64,000 bases of DNA from Pseudarthrobacter sp. (lineage in GTDB: Bacteria; Actinomycetota; Actinomycetes; Actinomycetales; Micrococcaceae), in NCBI GenBank assembly GCA_031178005.1, contig JAPSJV010000007.1, forward strand, positions 1 to 64,000, given 5' to 3'. Positions 16,562 through 28,102 of the stretch are shown piece after piece (position 1 is the stretch's first letter; the number at the start of each line of letters is the position of its first letter). The notes under the pieces are model-generated. The model ran no database searches. It was not told the origin of the DNA and saw only the letters and a list, made by a program, of their open reading frames with translations. The translations under genes were made by a program, and so were the position numbers.

Positions 16562-18885
16562 GCTTCGGCCCGTTCAAGCCTCACAACAACGGACTTCGAG
16601 GTCGGTGTTCCGCTGGTGTCTGCTACGGAGTCAAGGGGCACCAGCACGTTGGTTTCCGGGTAGTAAGCCGCCGCGCAACCCTTGGGTGTCGAGTAGGACA
16701 CAATGCGGAAGTTTTCGGCCCGTCGTTCAGTCCCCTGGAATTCGGAGATGAGATGGACCATGTCCCCGTCCTTGAAGCCCAAGCCAGTGATGTCGTCGGC
16801 GTTTATCAGGACGACGCGGCGCCCGCCGTGGATGCCGCGGTAGCGGTCATCCTTTCCATAGATCGTGGTGTTGTACTGGTCATGGGAACGCAGGGTCTGC
16901 AGGACAAGCCGTCCCGCCGGAACCCTGATGAACTCCAACTCATTGCCCGTGAAGTGAGCCTTGCCCGAAGCAGTTTCAAACTTCCTGGCGTCACGGGGCG
17001 GGTGTGGGAGGACGAACCCGCCGGGGTTCTTGATCCGCTCCTCGAAATCCTCGAAGCCGCTGAGGACCGCTTCGATGTGTTTCCTGATGACGGAGTAGTC
17101 ATCCCGCATGGCGAGCCAGTTGGCTTTAGGGGCATCCGGCAGCGGGAGATTATCGCTGCCGGTGAAGACTCTATGCGCGATATTGCACACGATGGCCACC
17201 TCGGAATGCAGGTGCTCGCTGGCGGGCTTAAGACGTCCGCGCGAGGCATGGACCGCACTCATGGAATCCTCTACCGTCACTCTCTGGTCGCCCGTGCGTT
17301 GCGTGTCCTTCTCCGTACGCCCCAGTGTCGGAAGGATCAGCGCACGCCGGCCCGTCGACACGTGGGAGTGGTTCAGTTTTGTGGAGATCTGCACCGTGAG
17401 GCGGGTGTTGGCCAGCGCCTGTTCCGTGACCTCGGAATCCGGGGCGGCCCGAACGAAGTTGCCCCCCATGCCGATGAAGACGCGGACCTTGCCGTCCCGC
17501 ATGGCACGGATGGCGGCGACGGTGTCGAAGCCGTGTGCCCGGGGGGAGCGGAACTGGAATTCGTGGTCAAGCCTGTCGTGGAAGTTCTCCGGCATTTTCT
17601 CGAAGATGCCCATGGTCCGGTCACCCTGGACGTTGGAGTGCCCGCGGACCGGGCAGACGCCGGCTCCGGGCTTTCCGATGTTGCCTTGGAGAAGCAGGAC
17701 ATTGACCACGTCGCGGAGGGTGGGTACCGAGTGCTTGTGTTGTGTCAGGCCCATGGCCCAGCAGACGATGGTGGCGCTCGAAGCCAGGAGGCGCTCGCCG
17801 GTGGACTCGATCTGTTCCAGCGTCAACCCCGTGGCCTCGACGATGTCCTCCCACTGTGCCTTTTCGAGGTACTGCAGATATTCGTCGAAGCCAACGGTGT
17901 GGTCCTTGATGAATTGATGGTCCAGCACGGTAGAAAGGCCAGGGGTCTTGCGTCCCTGGGCTTCGGCCTCAACAAGATATTTGCCAAGCCCTTGGAACAG
18001 GGCCTGATCGCCACCGGCGCGGATCTGGAGGAAGTCGTCGGTCAGCTGTGTGCCTACCACCATGCCGGAGATGTTCTGCGGATTCTCGAACCGAAGGAGC
18101 CCGGCCTCGGGGAGCGGGTTTACCGAGATGATGACGGCGCCGTTCTTTTTCGCTTTCTCCAGCGCGCTGAGCATACGGGGATGATTGGTGCCGGGATTCT
18201 GGCCCGCCACAAAAATCAGCGACGCCGTCTCAATGTCAGTCAGGCTGACGGAGCCCTTGCCAATGCCGATGGTTTCGACCAAGGCCGAGCCCGACGATTC
18301 GTGGCACATATTGGAGCAGTCCGGGAGATTGTTAGTGCCGATTCCGCGGACGAGTAACTGGTAGGCAAAGGCTGCCTCGTTTGATGTCCGACCGGAAGTA
18401 TAGAAGACGGACTGGTCGGGATGCTCCATGTCCCTGATCTCCTGGGCGATGAGCTCGTATGCGTCGTCCCATTCGATGGGTTTGTAGTGCGTTGCGCCTT
18501 CATCAAGCAGCATAGGATGCGTCAGCCGGCCTTGCTGGCCCAGCCAGTAGTCGTCACGCGTCTTCAGGTCCGCAATGGAGTGCTTTGAAAAGAATTCGGG
18601 TGTGACGCGGCGGCGCGTGGCTTCTTCGGCCACCGCCTTGGCGCCGTTCTCGCAGAATTCCGCGGCATTGCGCTTTTCGTGTTCAGGCCAGGCGCAGCCC
18701 ATGCAGTCAAAGCCATCAACCTGGTTCACTGCCAAGAGGGTCTGGATGCTGCGCACCGGGCCCATCTGCTCAAGGGAAATTTTCAGCGCGTTCGCTACTG
18801 CGGGAAGCCCGACGGCGGTGGTCTTGGGCTTCGTCAGGCTCAGTTTTGACTCGTCGATATTGTGCTTGGGTGCTTTGGAAGCCAT
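16558..18885 (-). CDS. FdhF/YdeP-type molybdopterin oxidoreductase (putative formate dehydrogenase)
   Basis: Member of the oxidoreductase-alpha molybdopterin family (YdeP/FdhF-like), 775 residues from the ATG at 18885 with GAAGGGA upstream. Visible are an N-terminal Cys cluster [10 protein letters not shown] with a later Cys (possible Fe-S), the [18 protein letters not shown] segment and [13 protein letters not shown] with the candidate Mo-ligand Cys. Further on are [29 protein letters not shown] and a C-terminal dinucleotide-binding domain ([13 protein letters not shown], then RVVLINADD). The family is often called formate dehydrogenase alpha subunit, but the substrate is poorly established. 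The context (formaldehyde dehydrogenase, PurU-produced formate) favours formate oxidation. No cognate beta/gamma subunit lies nearby. Confidence 0.85.
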   Translation of the reverse strand: MASKAPKHNIDESKLSLTKPKTTAVGLPAVANALKISLEQMGPVRSIQTLLAVNQVDGFDCMGCAWPEHEKRNAAEFCENGAKAVAEEATRRRVTPEFFSKHSIADLKTRDDYWLGQQGRLTHPMLLDEGATHYKPIEWDDAYELIAQEIRDMEHPDQSVFYTSGRTSNEAAFAYQLLVRGIGTNNLPDCSNMCHESSGSALVETIGIGKGSVSLTDIETASLIFVAGQNPGTNHPRMLSALEKAKKNGAVIISVNPLPEAGLLRFENPQNISGMVVGTQLTDDFLQIRAGGDQALFQGLGKYLVEAEAQGRKTPGLSTVLDHQFIKDHTVGFDEYLQYLEKAQWEDIVEATGLTLEQIESTGERLLASSATIVCWAMGLTQHKHSVPTLRDVVNVLLLQGNIGKPGAGVCPVRGHSNVQGDRTMGIFEKMPENFHDRLDHEFQFRSPRAHGFDTVAAIRAMRDGKVRVFIGMGGNFVRAAPDSEVTEQALANTRLTVQISTKLNHSHVSTGRRALILPTLGRTEKDTQRTGDQRVTVEDSMSAVHASRGRLKPASEHLHSEVAIVCNIAHRVFTGSDNLPLPDAPKANWLAMRDDYSVIRKHIEAVLSGFEDFEERIKNPGGFVLPHPPRDARKFETASGKAHFTGNELEFIRVPAGRLVLQTLRSHDQYNTTIYGKDDRYRGIHGGRRVVLINADDITGLGFKDGDMVHLISEFQGTERRAENFRIVSYSTPKGCAAAYYPETNVLVPLDSVADTSGTPTSKSVVVRLERAEA

Positions 18886-18898
18886 AGTGACCTTCCCT

Positions 18899-19774
18899 TC
18901 AGATCTTGGCAGGAAACAGTGGAATGGCGGAATCGCCTGGGGCCGTAGCGGGGTTCGGGAGTGGTGCTTGCAGGCCATCCAGCAGGTTGGGGAGGCGGTT
19001 GAGGTCGGTGAAGGTGTAGACGTGGAAACCGGCAAAGAGGGGATCGCCTGCCAGCTCCTGCTCCACCTCCCGGATCAGGCGTGCGCTGTCGTAGCTGAGG
19101 AAGTCGTTGCGCCGCCAAAGGGCTGCCGCCATCCCTGTGCCGCGGGCCAATTTCAGGGAGCGCCCGACACCAAGGCGCGCCCCCAGGGATACCAGTTTCG
19201 GGATGGAGACCGGGCCGGGTACGCCGACCCAGACTGGCAGGTTTATTCCGCTCCTGCGGATGGTCCGGAGGTACCGGCCGATCGCCTCGGCGGAAAAGCA
19301 CATCTGCGTGACGATGGAGTTCGCCAAGGGCGCTTTTGTGTGGAGGCTGCTGTTGAGTTGCTCCTCGCTAAGGTCTGGGTGGCCTTCCGGGTACCCTGCG
19401 ATGCCTATGGAGAAGTCTTCTGAATAGGCGTTGACTGCCTCCAGGAGCTGCCCGCTCCAGGCATAGGGCCCTGCAGGCGTGCGCCGGTCACCGGCAACCA
19501 GGAACAGCTCCGAGATGCCGGCATCCTGCAATTGCAGCAGCAGCGAATGGAGCTCCGACTCGCCCGTGATGTTGCGGGCCGCAAGGTGAGGAACTGTGTG
19601 GAAGCCCAGTCGGGCCAGCTTGATGGAGGTCTCCACAGTCCGTCCGGGCCCGTGGTGCGGGAGGCATGTCACGCTGACTGATCCCGACGTTCCGATAGCT
19701 GCTGGTAGCTGCGCGAGGAGTTCAGCCGACGGAACAACTTCCAGTCGTATCCTTGCGACAGGATCCCTGCTCAT
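18899..19774 (-). CDS. Methylenetetrahydrofolate reductase-like protein
   Basis: Flavin-dependent TIM-barrel protein of the MTHFR family, 291 residues. Recognisable parts are RIRLEVVPSAELLAQL at the N-terminus, SVSVTCLPHHGPGRT, LGFHTVPHLAARNITGESEL, the loop LFLVAGDRRTPAGPY, GIAGYPEGHPDL, and IVTQMCFSAEAIGRYL. It is shorter and clearly divergent from the second MetF in this window (52449-53411). It is first gene of the operon with the fdhF-like gene and folE, 13 bases apart. It may move one-carbon units between methyl- and methylene-THF in methylamine catabolism; direction and physiological substrate are inference. Confidence 0.85.
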   Translation of the reverse strand: MSRDPVARIRLEVVPSAELLAQLPAAIGTSGSVSVTCLPHHGPGRTVETSIKLARLGFHTVPHLAARNITGESELHSLLLQLQDAGISELFLVAGDRRTPAGPYAWSGQLLEAVNAYSEDFSIGIAGYPEGHPDLSEEQLNSSLHTKAPLANSIVTQMCFSAEAIGRYLRTIRRSGINLPVWVGVPGPVSIPKLVSLGARLGVGRSLKLARGTGMAAALWRRNDFLSYDSARLIREVEQELAGDPLFAGFHVYTFTDLNRLPNLLDGLQAPLPNPATAPGDSAIPLFPAKI

Positions 19775-19866
19775 GACTCTCCGTTCTTCGGCGTGACTTC
19801 ACTAATGCCTGCCGGAGCGGATATCCTCCAGCCGCACCGGAGGCTTGACATTTTTGAACTGGCCTA

Positions 19867-19878
19867 TTGATATATCAG
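19867..19878. promoter_or_regulatory. Operator palindrome between metF-like and gntR
   Basis: TTGATATATCAG, almost a perfect palindrome. It sits in the 173-base divergent region between the metF-like/fdhF-like/folE operon (minus) and the GntR gene (plus). Its first six bases could also be a -35 (TTGATA) for gntR, with CTATGT 17 bases on. Position and symmetry suggest autoregulation plus control of the operon. Confidence 0.6.
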
Positions 19879-19947
19879 TTCTAGGAATACTATGTACACG
19901 GAGCCTTCCCGTCAAGGCTCCAACGTGCATCGGGAGGAGACTTAAAA

Positions 19948-20643
19948 ATGGCAAGCGGTGGAGAACTACCGTCGGATACGGGGAGCTCATACCTGCCCGT
20001 AAGGCAGGAGGACGAGTCCTTCGCCGACTTCGCCTACAGGGTGCTATGCGATGAACTGATCGTTCTGGACATCAAGCCGGGTGAACCGCTGAACGACGAA
20101 GTGATTTCCAGACGGCTCGGCGTCGGCAGGACTCCGATCCGTGAAGCGATGAAGCGCCTTGAAAACGACCACCTGGTGGTGGCCTACCCCCGGCGGGGAA
20201 CATTTGCCGCAGGGGTGGATATCACCGATTTGGCCGAAATCTCCGAAATCCGGCAGCTCTTGGAACCCGCTGCGGCTGCCCGGGCAGCCCGGATGGCGTC
20301 CCCGCAGCTCCGTCAGGAGATCAAGGAATTTGCCAGGGAAGTCGGTGAGCTCCTACCCCGAACGCATTCGCAGCGGGACCTGATGCGCCTGGACATGCGG
20401 GTACACCGGACGATCTATCGCGCCACGGGAAGCCGGCATCTTGAGGATGTCCTGATCCGGTATGACAACCTGGCGACACGGATCTGGAGCCTTGTGCTGG
20501 AGAAGCTTCCCCCAGTGTCTGAGCATATTGCCCAGCACATTGAGCTGCTCGAGTGCATCGCGGAAGGGGATTCCGAAGCTGCTGCGCGGCTGACCACCAA
20601 GCATGTGTCGGATTTCGAGAACCTGATCAGGGCCGTCCTCTAG
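19948..20643 (+). CDS. GntR family regulator, FCD domain (paralogue 1)
   Basis: Transcription factor of 231 residues. It has an N-terminal winged helix (LNDEVISRRLGVGRTPIREAMKRLENDHLV, shown here as two adjacent parts of the HTH, residues about 50-80) and a C-terminal all-helical FCD effector domain with LDMRVHRTIY and HLEDVLIRYDNLATRIW. It is clearly paralogous to the GntR protein at 25957-26634: the 17-residue segment just given is identical in both. GGGAGGAG precedes the ATG. An operator-like palindrome lies 70 bases upstream. Likely a metabolite-responsive repressor of the one-carbon regulon; the ligand is unknown. Confidence 0.93.
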   Translation: MASGGELPSDTGSSYLPVRQEDESFADFAYRVLCDELIVLDIKPGEPLNDEVISRRLGVGRTPIREAMKRLENDHLVVAYPRRGTFAAGVDITDLAEISEIRQLLEPAAAARAARMASPQLRQEIKEFAREVGELLPRTHSQRDLMRLDMRVHRTIYRATGSRHLEDVLIRYDNLATRIWSLVLEKLPPVSEHIAQHIELLECIAEGDSEAAARLTTKHVSDFENLIRAVL

Positions 20644-20665
20644 CACCCCCGACAGGACACGGCTT

Positions 20666-20702
20666 CGCGCCCGCGCAGATCGTATGGATCTACACGGGCG
20701 CG
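20666..20702. terminator. Hairpin between convergent gntR and folD
   Basis: CGCGCCCG (20666-20673) pairs with CGGGCGCG (20695-20702), and inside it AGATC pairs with GATCT. It lies between two convergent genes and has no clear T-run, so it may be a rho-independent-like hairpin only. Confidence 0.5.
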
Positions 20703-20746
20703 GAGGCACCACCGGGCCTGCGGCAAGCACGTGTTCCGGCCGCCGA

Positions 20747-21622
20747 TTACCCTGCTGTTCCCCGGACCAAGGCACGTGCCTGTTCCCGGGCGGCCTCAAC
20801 GGTATGCAGGAGAAGCAACGACGTGGTGACTGAGCCGACGCCACCCGGAACGGGTGTCAGCGCCCCGGCGATGCCCCGTACGCTGGCTTCGTCAACATCC
20901 CCCACGAGGGATCCGTCGGAAAGGACGTTGGTACCGACGTCGATCACCACGGCACCGGAGGAAATGTGGCCGCCGTTCAGCAGGCCGGTACGCCCGGCGG
21001 CGACCACCACGACGTCGGCCGTCTTGGTGTATTTGTCCAGCGTCCCTGACTTGGAGTGGCAGACGGTCACGGTGGCGTCGCGTTCGAGCAGCAGCAGTGA
21101 GAGCGGTTTACCGACGACTGTGGAACGTCCAATAACGACGACGTTCCGTCCCGCCACCGGGATATCGAAGTGATCCAGGATCTCGACGACAGCCTGTGCC
21201 GTGGCAGGTGCGAACGAGGGCTGGCCTACAGCCAGGCGGCCGAGGCTCAGCGGATTCGCACCGTCGACGTCCTTTCCGGGGGCGATATGACCAACCAGCG
21301 CATCCGCGTCAACGCCGGGAGGCAACGGTGTCTGGAGGATGATGCCGTTAACTGACGGCTCGGCGCTGAGTTCTGTGAGAACGGAGGCCAGTGCCGCTTC
21401 TGACGCGTTGTGGCCCAGATCCACGATCCGGCAAATGATGCCGGCGCTTTCTGCAGCGCGTTCAATGGACCGGACATACCAGTGCGTGGAGCCATCGTCG
21501 GTCGCCACAACCACTGCAAGAGTGGGGCGCGGGCCGGAAGTTTCGAGGTTGCGCGCTTCGGCCTGGGCCTTCTGCTTAATGAGTTTTGCCAGGTTTCGCC
21601 CGGAGAGGAGTGTGGTGCTCAA
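20747..21622 (-). CDS. folD: Bifunctional methylene-THF dehydrogenase/methenyl-THF cyclohydrolase
   Basis: Oxidises 5,10-methylene-THF to methenyl-THF and hydrolyses it to 10-formyl-THF. The 291-residue product has the FolD motifs: GSTHWYVRSIERAAESAGI with the conserved YxxxK-like region altered (YVRSIER), GIILQTPLPPGVDADAL, PGKDVDGANPLSLGRL, VVIGRSTVVGKPLSLLLL and DVGTN. TTG start overlapping the fchA stop by four bases. The usual catalytic YxxxK lysine is not evident (YVRSIER), which may be a reading of a variant form. Last gene of the purU-dmg-fchA-folD operon. Confidence 0.92.
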   Translation of the reverse strand: MSTTLLSGRNLAKLIKQKAQAEARNLETSGPRPTLAVVVATDDGSTHWYVRSIERAAESAGIICRIVDLGHNASEAALASVLTELSAEPSVNGIILQTPLPPGVDADALVGHIAPGKDVDGANPLSLGRLAVGQPSFAPATAQAVVEILDHFDIPVAGRNVVVIGRSTVVGKPLSLLLLERDATVTVCHSKSGTLDKYTKTADVVVVAAGRTGLLNGGHISSGAVVIDVGTNVLSDGSLVGDVDEASVRGIAGALTPVPGGVGSVTTSLLLLHTVEAAREQARALVRGTAG

Positions 21623-22245
21623 CCAAGAATCCTTTCACGCACGCGCTTGACGAGGGCGTCGGCTGCCAGGATGACCTTTTCCTCAAGGCCATCGGTCCGG
21701 GCAGCCAACCGGGAACGTGTTTCGGTGTCCTTGACGGCCACCACATTGATGTCAATGTTTACCCGGGCAGTAGTTGCGGCTGCCCGTGCAGCGTCGGCGG
21801 CAGCGGCTACGTCGCTGACCACATTGGCGTTGGCTACATCGAACAGCTCTGTGGCATGGTCCACGACGGCACCTGCAACGAGGACCAGTTGAGCCGGTAC
21901 TTCCGCGGCCTGGACGAGCGCGTCCTGAATGGATGCCGTCCGTACGGCGTTGAGTTCGTCAGTGCCTGAGGGGAGCTTGTAGGCGTCGATGACGGCTTGG
22001 AAGGCGCGCTGGTCCGCGTCCGCGAGACGCAGGGCCTGGGCCACCAGGCCGTCGGCACCGCTGATGATCCTGGCGACGAGGTCGGCATGCTGCTCGTATT
22101 TCGGGCCGGTTGTGTACCTGGCCACCATGGCGACAAGTGCCGCCCCCTGGGCAGCGTGGAGAGCCGCTGCCGCGCCGCCGCCCGGGGTGGGTTCGCGCGA
22201 GGCAAGACTGGCGAGGTAGTCGCTAATTGTTGCTGAACTGATCAT
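21619..22245 (-). CDS. fchA: Methenyl-THF cyclohydrolase / cyclodeaminase family (FchA-like)
   Basis: Product of 208 residues from the ATG at 22245, which has AGGAAG upstream. It matches the formiminotransferase-cyclodeaminase C-terminal family: YLASLASREPTPGGGAAAAL near the N-terminus, then GAALVAMVARYT, DADQRAFQAVIDAYKLPSG and a helical remainder. In clostridia the stand-alone form is methenyl-THF cyclohydrolase (FchA). Here it lies between dmg and folD, where conversion of methenyl-THF to formyl-THF would aid disposal of methylene-THF made by demethylases. Cyclohydrolase versus cyclodeaminase activity is inferred from context. Confidence 0.88.
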   Translation of the reverse strand: MISSATISDYLASLASREPTPGGGAAAALHAAQGAALVAMVARYTTGPKYEQHADLVARIISGADGLVAQALRLADADQRAFQAVIDAYKLPSGTDELNAVRTASIQDALVQAAEVPAQLVLVAGAVVDHATELFDVANANVVSDVAAAADAARAAATTARVNIDINVVAVKDTETRSRLAARTDGLEEKVILAADALVKRVRERILG

Positions 22246-22358
22246 GTGTCTTCCTGGCTGAAGCTTGAGTCGACTGCGTCGGGGCATGGAAAGCAGCGGC
22301 CCGGACTCGGATTCCGGGGGAGTGGGTTCAGGCCGCATGCCTTCTTGGTCGGTGGCTG

Positions 22359-24905
<2,547 letters not shown>

Positions 24906-25820
24906 TTACCGGAACACGACAGTGCTTGTCTGGTCCAGCAGCACACGGTGCTCGCAGTGCCAGCGCACGGCGCGGGACAGGGCCAGTGCTTCAGCGTCCT
25001 GCCCTACCGTGGAAAGGGCGGTGGGGCCGTAGCTGTGATCGACGCGGATGACTTCCTGTTCGATGATCGGACCCTCATCCAGCTCCGCGGTCACGTAGTG
25101 GGCGGTGGCGCCTACCAGCTTGACGCCACGGTCGTAGGCCTGGTGGTACGGGCGTGCTCCCTTGAATCCAGGAAGGAAGGAGTGGTGGATGTTGATGGCC
25201 CGGCCTTCAAGAGAGCGGCAGAGGTCATCGGAGAGCACCTGCATGTAGCGGGCGAGTACGACGAGATCGATGTTGTGCTCATCGACGAGGTCCAGCAGTC
25301 GCTGTTCGGCCTCTGCCTTGGTCTCGGGGGTCACCGGGAGGTAGATGAAAGGCAAGCCGGCGGCGTCGGCCATGGCCCGGTGCGTTTCGTGATTGGAAAC
25401 CACGAGGACAATGTCGCCGCCGAGGCTGCCGCCGCGCCAACGGAAGATCAGGTCGTTCAGGCAGTGCCCGAACTTGGAGACCATGACCAGGATCCGTTGC
25501 TTGGTCTGGTCGTGGAAGCTGAACTTCATCTCGAAGCGGTCCGCAATGGCGCTGAACTCCTCCTGGAGCCGCTCCGGCGTGTATTCGGGAGAACCAGAGA
25601 ATGCGGTGCGCAGGTGCAGGGTCTCGCGGAGTCCATCGTCGAACTGCTGGTGCTCGTCGATATTGAAGCCGCGCTCAAAGAGAAATGTGGTGACTGCCTG
25701 GACAATGCCGGCACGTTCGACGCACGACAGTGTGAGTACGAACTTTTGGGTCTGGACCTTCACGCCGGGGTCGGTCTGAGTCAGCGTGCTGGTTGATGAG
25801 TCTGTTGCCACTAGGGTCAT
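24906..25820 (-). CDS. purU: Formyltetrahydrofolate deformylase
   Basis: Hydrolyses 10-formyl-THF to formate and THF, regenerating free THF for the demethylases. The 304-residue product has an N-terminal ACT domain (LTLSCVERAGIVQAVTTFLF, about residues 25-110) and a formyltransferase-like C-terminal domain. The catalytic region reads VVLARYMQVLSDDLC, INIHHSFLPGFKGARPYHQA and GATAHYVTAELDEGPII. Strong ribosome site AAAGGAGGAGAC. First gene of the purU-dmg-fchA-folD operon, divergent from a GntR gene with operator palindromes between them. purU with dmg is a known combination in Arthrobacter. Confidence 0.96.
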   Translation of the reverse strand: MTLVATDSSTSTLTQTDPGVKVQTQKFVLTLSCVERAGIVQAVTTFLFERGFNIDEHQQFDDGLRETLHLRTAFSGSPEYTPERLQEEFSAIADRFEMKFSFHDQTKQRILVMVSKFGHCLNDLIFRWRGGSLGGDIVLVVSNHETHRAMADAAGLPFIYLPVTPETKAEAEQRLLDLVDEHNIDLVVLARYMQVLSDDLCRSLEGRAINIHHSFLPGFKGARPYHQAYDRGVKLVGATAHYVTAELDEGPIIEQEVIRVDHSYGPTALSTVGQDAEALALSRAVRWHCEHRVLLDQTSTVVFR

Positions 25821-25846
25821 GTCTCCTCCTTTAGGTGTCTTCCCGT

Positions 25847-25881
25847 TAGATATATTCTCAGATCATTAACTGATATATTAG
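25847..25881. promoter_or_regulatory. Two operator-like sites between purU and gntR
   Basis: CTGATATATTAG (25870-25881) is a near-perfect copy of the palindrome. A weaker site with the same GATATAT core lies at 25847-25858, 23 bases away centre to centre (about two helical turns). Both fall in the 136-base divergent region between the purU operon and the second gntR. Confidence 0.6.
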
Positions 25882-25956
25882 GGTTGGAATCAGCGTATAC
25901 TGGTCAGTGGGTGAGGTCAATAGCCCGTTTGGCTTGATTGGAAAGGGGCTCGGGTT

Positions 25957-26634
25957 ATGGCAGTTGAAGCATTGGCGATCATGGAAGAAGTTGCCAAAAA
26001 GTCGATGGCGGACATTGCGTACGAGGGCATCCGGGACCGCCTCCTGATGCTTGACATCAAACCCGGGGATCTTCTTAATGACGATCACCTTGCCAGGGAT
26101 CTGGGCATGGGCCGAACTCCCGTGCGGGAAGCTTTGAAGCGGCTCGAGCTTGACCGCTTGGTGGTTTCTTACCCGCGCAGGGGCACTTTTGCCACCCGCG
26201 TGGAGGTCACTGACCTTGCTTATATTTCCGAAATCAGAACGCAGCTCGAACCGCTCGCAGCATCGCGGGCTGCCCGGGTGGCTACGGACCGGCAGCGCGA
26301 GGAGTTGCGGGCTGTGATGCGGGCTGTTGAATCCTTTGATACCAGTGCGGCTTCCGTTGTTGAAACCCTGCGCTTGGATGCGCGCGTCCATCAAGGAATC
26401 TACGCGGCTGCCGCCAATCCCCATCTCGAGGACGTCCTGATCCGGTATGACAATCTCGCCACCCGGATCTGGTGCATGGTGCTGGATCGCCTTCCTGATC
26501 TTTCCGGCCATGTGCATGAGCACCTGGACCTGCTCGGTGCAGTGATTGACGGCGATGAGGCTCGGGCGGCCGATCTGGCGAGGATCCATGTGAGTGGATT
26601 CGAGGATGCGGTCCGCAAGGCGCTCTTCACCTGA
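25957..26634 (+). CDS. GntR family regulator, FCD domain (paralogue 2)
   Basis: Transcription factor of 225 residues. The winged helix is at about residues 20-85 (LLNDDHLARDLGMGRTPVRE, then LKRLELDRLVVSYPRRGTFA). The FCD domain carries LDARVHQGIYAAAANPHLED, then VLIRYDNLATRIW. It shares the HTH recognition region and the FCD motif almost residue for residue with the GntR at 19948. Flanked by operator palindromes on its 5' side and followed, after a terminator, by the glyA-sox operon whose promoter has the same palindrome. Likely regulator of dimethylglycine/sarcosine catabolism. Confidence 0.93.
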   Translation: MAVEALAIMEEVAKKSMADIAYEGIRDRLLMLDIKPGDLLNDDHLARDLGMGRTPVREALKRLELDRLVVSYPRRGTFATRVEVTDLAYISEIRTQLEPLAASRAARVATDRQREELRAVMRAVESFDTSAASVVETLRLDARVHQGIYAAAANPHLEDVLIRYDNLATRIWCMVLDRLPDLSGHVHEHLDLLGAVIDGDEARAADLARIHVSGFEDAVRKALFT

Positions 26635-26664
26635 CGCCGGAGCCGCACCTCTTGGAGTGTTACC

Positions 26665-26693
26665 AAAAGCGCGGCCGTTCCGGCCGCGCTTTT
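26665..26693 (+). terminator. Rho-independent terminator after gntR
   Basis: AAAAGCGCGGCCG and its complement CGGCCGCGCTTTT form a 13-bp stem with loop TTC, ending in five Ts. It separates gntR from the glyA promoter. Confidence 0.9.
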
Positions 26694-26722
26694 TGTGTCT
26701 TTTGGATGGCCCGAAAAATCTG

Positions 26723-26751
26723 TTGACACTCATCGGCCCGAATAGCATACT
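26723..26751 (+). promoter_or_regulatory. Promoter of glyA-sox operon
   Basis: TTGACA (26723-26728), 17-base spacer, CATACT (26746-26751). Predicted start is near 26758, just ahead of the operator palindrome at 26764. Confidence 0.65.
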
Positions 26752-26763
26752 TGAGTCACGAAA

Positions 26764-26791
26764 CTAATATATCAACAGGATATTAGATAGC
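26764..26791. promoter_or_regulatory. Operator palindrome at glyA transcription start
   Basis: CTAATATATCAA (26764-26775), followed by a related half-site containing GATATTAGATAG (26780-26791). It sits immediately downstream of the predicted transcription start and upstream of the ribosome site GAGGAG, a typical repressor position. Confidence 0.6.
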
Positions 26792-26803
26792 AGAGGAGAA
26801 AAG

Positions 26804-28102
26804 ATGGTCGACGTTCTGACCCGTACGCTCGCAGAGACCGATCCTGCGATCCACGCAGCCGTTCAGCAGGAGCTCCTGCGCCAGCAGGGCACGCTGGAGA
26901 TGATTGCCTCCGAGAACTTCGCGCCGACTGCCGTCATGGAGGCGCAGGGATCCGTCTTGACCAACAAGTATGCCGAAGGCTACCCGGGCAAGCGGTACTA
27001 CGGTGGCTGCGAACACGTTGACGTGGTCGAGCAGCTGGCCATCGACCGTCTTAAGTCCTTGTTCGGCTCCGAATTCGCGAATGTGCAGCCCCACTCAGGC
27101 GCCCAGGCAAACGCGGCGGCGATGTTCGCCCTGATCCAGCCGGGCGATACCATCCTGGGGTTGAACCTTGCGCACGGCGGCCACCTGACCCACGGTATGC
27201 GAATCAACTTCTCCGGCAAGCTCTACAAAGTAGTTCCTTATGGGGTCGACGAAGACTCCATGCTGATTGACATGGCTGAGGTCGAGCGCCTGGCCGTTGA
27301 GAACCAGCCGAAGCTGATCGTCGCCGGCTGGTCCGCCTATTCCCGGCAGCTGGATTTTGCCGAATTCCGCCGGATCGCGGATCTGGTGGGCGCCTACCTG
27401 ATGGTGGACATGGCCCACTTCGCAGGCCTGGTTGCCGCAGGACTGCACCCGAACCCGGTGCCTCACGCCCACATCGTTACGAGCACCACCCACAAGACCC
27501 TTGGCGGCCCCCGCGGTGGTGTGATCCTGACCAACGACGCCGACATCGCCAAGAAGGTCAACTCAGCAGTGTTCCCCGGACAGCAGGGTGGCCCGCTGGA
27601 GCACGTCATTGCCGGAAAGGCTGTGGCCTTCAAGCTCGCCGCCGAGCCAGCGTTCCGTGACCGCCAGGAACGCACCTTGGAAGGCGCCCGCATCATTGCC
27701 GACCGCATGTTGTCTGCCGACGTTGCCGAGTCCGGCGTGACCGTTGTCAGCGGTGGCACGGACGTGCACCTGGTCCTGGTGGACCTGCGGAATTCGGAAC
27801 TGGACGGCCAGCAGGGCGAAGACCGCCTGCACCGGATCGGCATCACCGTCAACCGCAACGCCGTGCCGTTCGACCCACGCCCGCCGATGGTCTCCTCCGG
27901 TCTTCGTATCGGCACGCCGGCCCTGGCCACGCGTGGCTTCGGAAAGGCAGAGTTCACCGAGGTGGCCGACATCATTGCAGCAGCACTCAAGCGTGAGTTC
28001 AGCGACGAGACCGTGGCGGAACTGCGGCAGCGGGTTGAAAACCTGGCCGGAAAGTTCCCGCTTTACCCGAACCTCTCCACCGACGCGAACGAGGTGGCAT
28101 AA
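26804..28102 (+). CDS. glyA: Serine hydroxymethyltransferase
   Basis: PLP enzyme converting glycine and 5,10-methylene-THF to serine (reversible). The 432-residue product shows [40 protein letters not shown], the PLP lysine in [15 protein letters not shown], and the tail [26 protein letters not shown] precedes the ATG, and the stop overlaps soxB as TAATG. First gene of the glyA-soxBDAG-sdaA operon. Here it most likely works in the serine-forming direction, consuming the glycine and methylene-THF released by sarcosine oxidase. A housekeeping glyA probably exists elsewhere. Confidence 0.97.
   Translation: MVDVLTRTLAETDPAIHAAVQQELLRQQGTLEMIASENFAPTAVMEAQGSVLTNKYAEGYPGKRYYGGCEHVDVVEQLAIDRLKSLFGSEFANVQPHSGAQANAAAMFALIQPGDTILGLNLAHGGHLTHGMRINFSGKLYKVVPYGVDEDSMLIDMAEVERLAVENQPKLIVAGWSAYSRQLDFAEFRRIADLVGAYLMVDMAHFAGLVAAGLHPNPVPHAHIVTSTTHKTLGGPRGGVILTNDADIAKKVNSAVFPGQQGGPLEHVIAGKAVAFKLAAEPAFRDRQERTLEGARIIADRMLSADVAESGVTVVSGGTDVHLVLVDLRNSELDGQQGEDRLHRIGITVNRNAVPFDPRPPMVSSGLRIGTPALATRGFGKAEFTEVADIIAAALKREFSDETVAELRQRVENLAGKFPLYPNLSTDANEVA

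Noticed and set aside
16510..18357. Plus-strand open frame of 615 codons opposite the fdhF-like gene
   Set aside because: Artefact of high GC on the opposite strand; the minus-strand frame has clear molybdoenzyme motifs.
26640..26803. Glycine riboswitch before glyA
   Set aside because: Region is short and filled by a terminator, promoter and palindrome; no tandem aptamer-like pattern.
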